Origin: Rickettsiales bacterium
Lineage (GTDB): Bacteria > Pseudomonadota > Alphaproteobacteria > Rickettsiales > UBA1997
Direction: 5' to 3'
NCBI GenBank assembly: GCA_947425005.1
Contig: CANDYP010000032.1
Coordinates: 1-12,504, forward strand
Length of the DNA: 12,504 nt
Part shown: piece after piece, positions 12,432 through 12,504 of the stretch
Layout of the letters: every line of letters begins with the position of its first letter
Numbering within the stretch: position 1 is the stretch's first letter
The notes under the pieces: model-generated
Seen by the model: the letters and a program-made list of their open reading frames with translations, nothing else
Databases searched by the model: none
Told to the model about the DNA's origin: nothing
Position numbers and translations under genes: made by a program

Positions 12432-12496
12432 AAAAATTTGCTCGGAAAATGACGCTGTACCACTTGGTACAGCTTTCATTTTCCGTCGCAATTTTT
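12432..12496. repeat. Long interrupted hairpin at the right edge
   Basis: Nested arms pair in order: AAAAATTTGC with GCAATTTTT (12432-12441/12488-12496, one bulge), GGAAAATGA with TCATTTTCC (12444-12452/12476-12484), and CTGTACC with GGTACAG (12455-12461/12466-12472) around ACTT. Twenty-five pairs form in total. Ending in T-runs on both strands, it could be a two-way terminator for a gene beyond the window, or a dispersed palindromic repeat. Confidence 0.7.
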
Positions 12497-12504
12497 CCTC
12501 AAAA

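Overview
The window reads as a moderately AT-rich bacterial chromosome, most likely an alphaproteobacterium. The evidence is the alphaproteobacterial style of the ProS N-terminus, a CcmA with a degenerate ABC signature of the kind I associate with rickettsia-like lineages, the DsbB sequence, a short (~407 aa) Pgi, and TonB-linked outer-membrane uptake, which shows the cell is Gram-negative. Few start codons have a Shine-Dalgarno sequence. I cannot fix genus or family. A host-associated lifestyle (Rickettsiales- or Holosporales-like) is possible but unproven.

Layout. 1-309 (-): N-terminal fragment of prolyl-tRNA synthetase. 327-424 (+): a compact unannotated unit with a TTGACA promoter element, two adjacent hairpins and a T-rich end, which looks like a ~65-nt small RNA gene. 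441-1184 (-): DUF3800 protein. 1278-1961 (-): serine esterase, divergent from ccmA (1986-2591, +). 2592-2991: a 400-bp gap rich in dyad symmetries. 2992-4648 (+): lemA and a DUF3137 membrane protein, a likely two-gene operon. 4657-6410 (-): a low-complexity Ser/Thr/Ala-rich protein whose stop codon overlaps the start of rlmJ. 6482-7267 (-): MlaE-type lipid-transport permease. 7363-10577 (+): a DUF2946-like small membrane protein, a TonB-dependent receptor and a short TonB, with palindromic elements in the gaps. 10579-12302 (-): pgi then dsbB, overlapping by one base. 12303-12504: upstream region ending in a long hairpin.

How the genes relate. The 7363-10577 block is a plausible uptake module: outer-membrane receptor, its energy transducer and a small His/Cys-containing envelope protein, possibly for a metal or metal chelate. 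CcmA (haem export for c-type cytochromes), DsbB (re-oxidation of the disulfide-forming system) and MlaE (phospholipid transport) are envelope functions, but each lacks its usual partners nearby. ProS, RlmJ and Pgi are housekeeping.

Most notable points: the candidate small RNA at 361-424; a head-to-head pair of palindromic elements at 7753-7908 with compensatory stem changes; a eukaryote-like PP1-docking-type motif in the disordered protein coupled to rlmJ; and an altered catalytic motif (DPAF) in RlmJ. No CRISPR array, tRNA, rRNA or transposase was seen.
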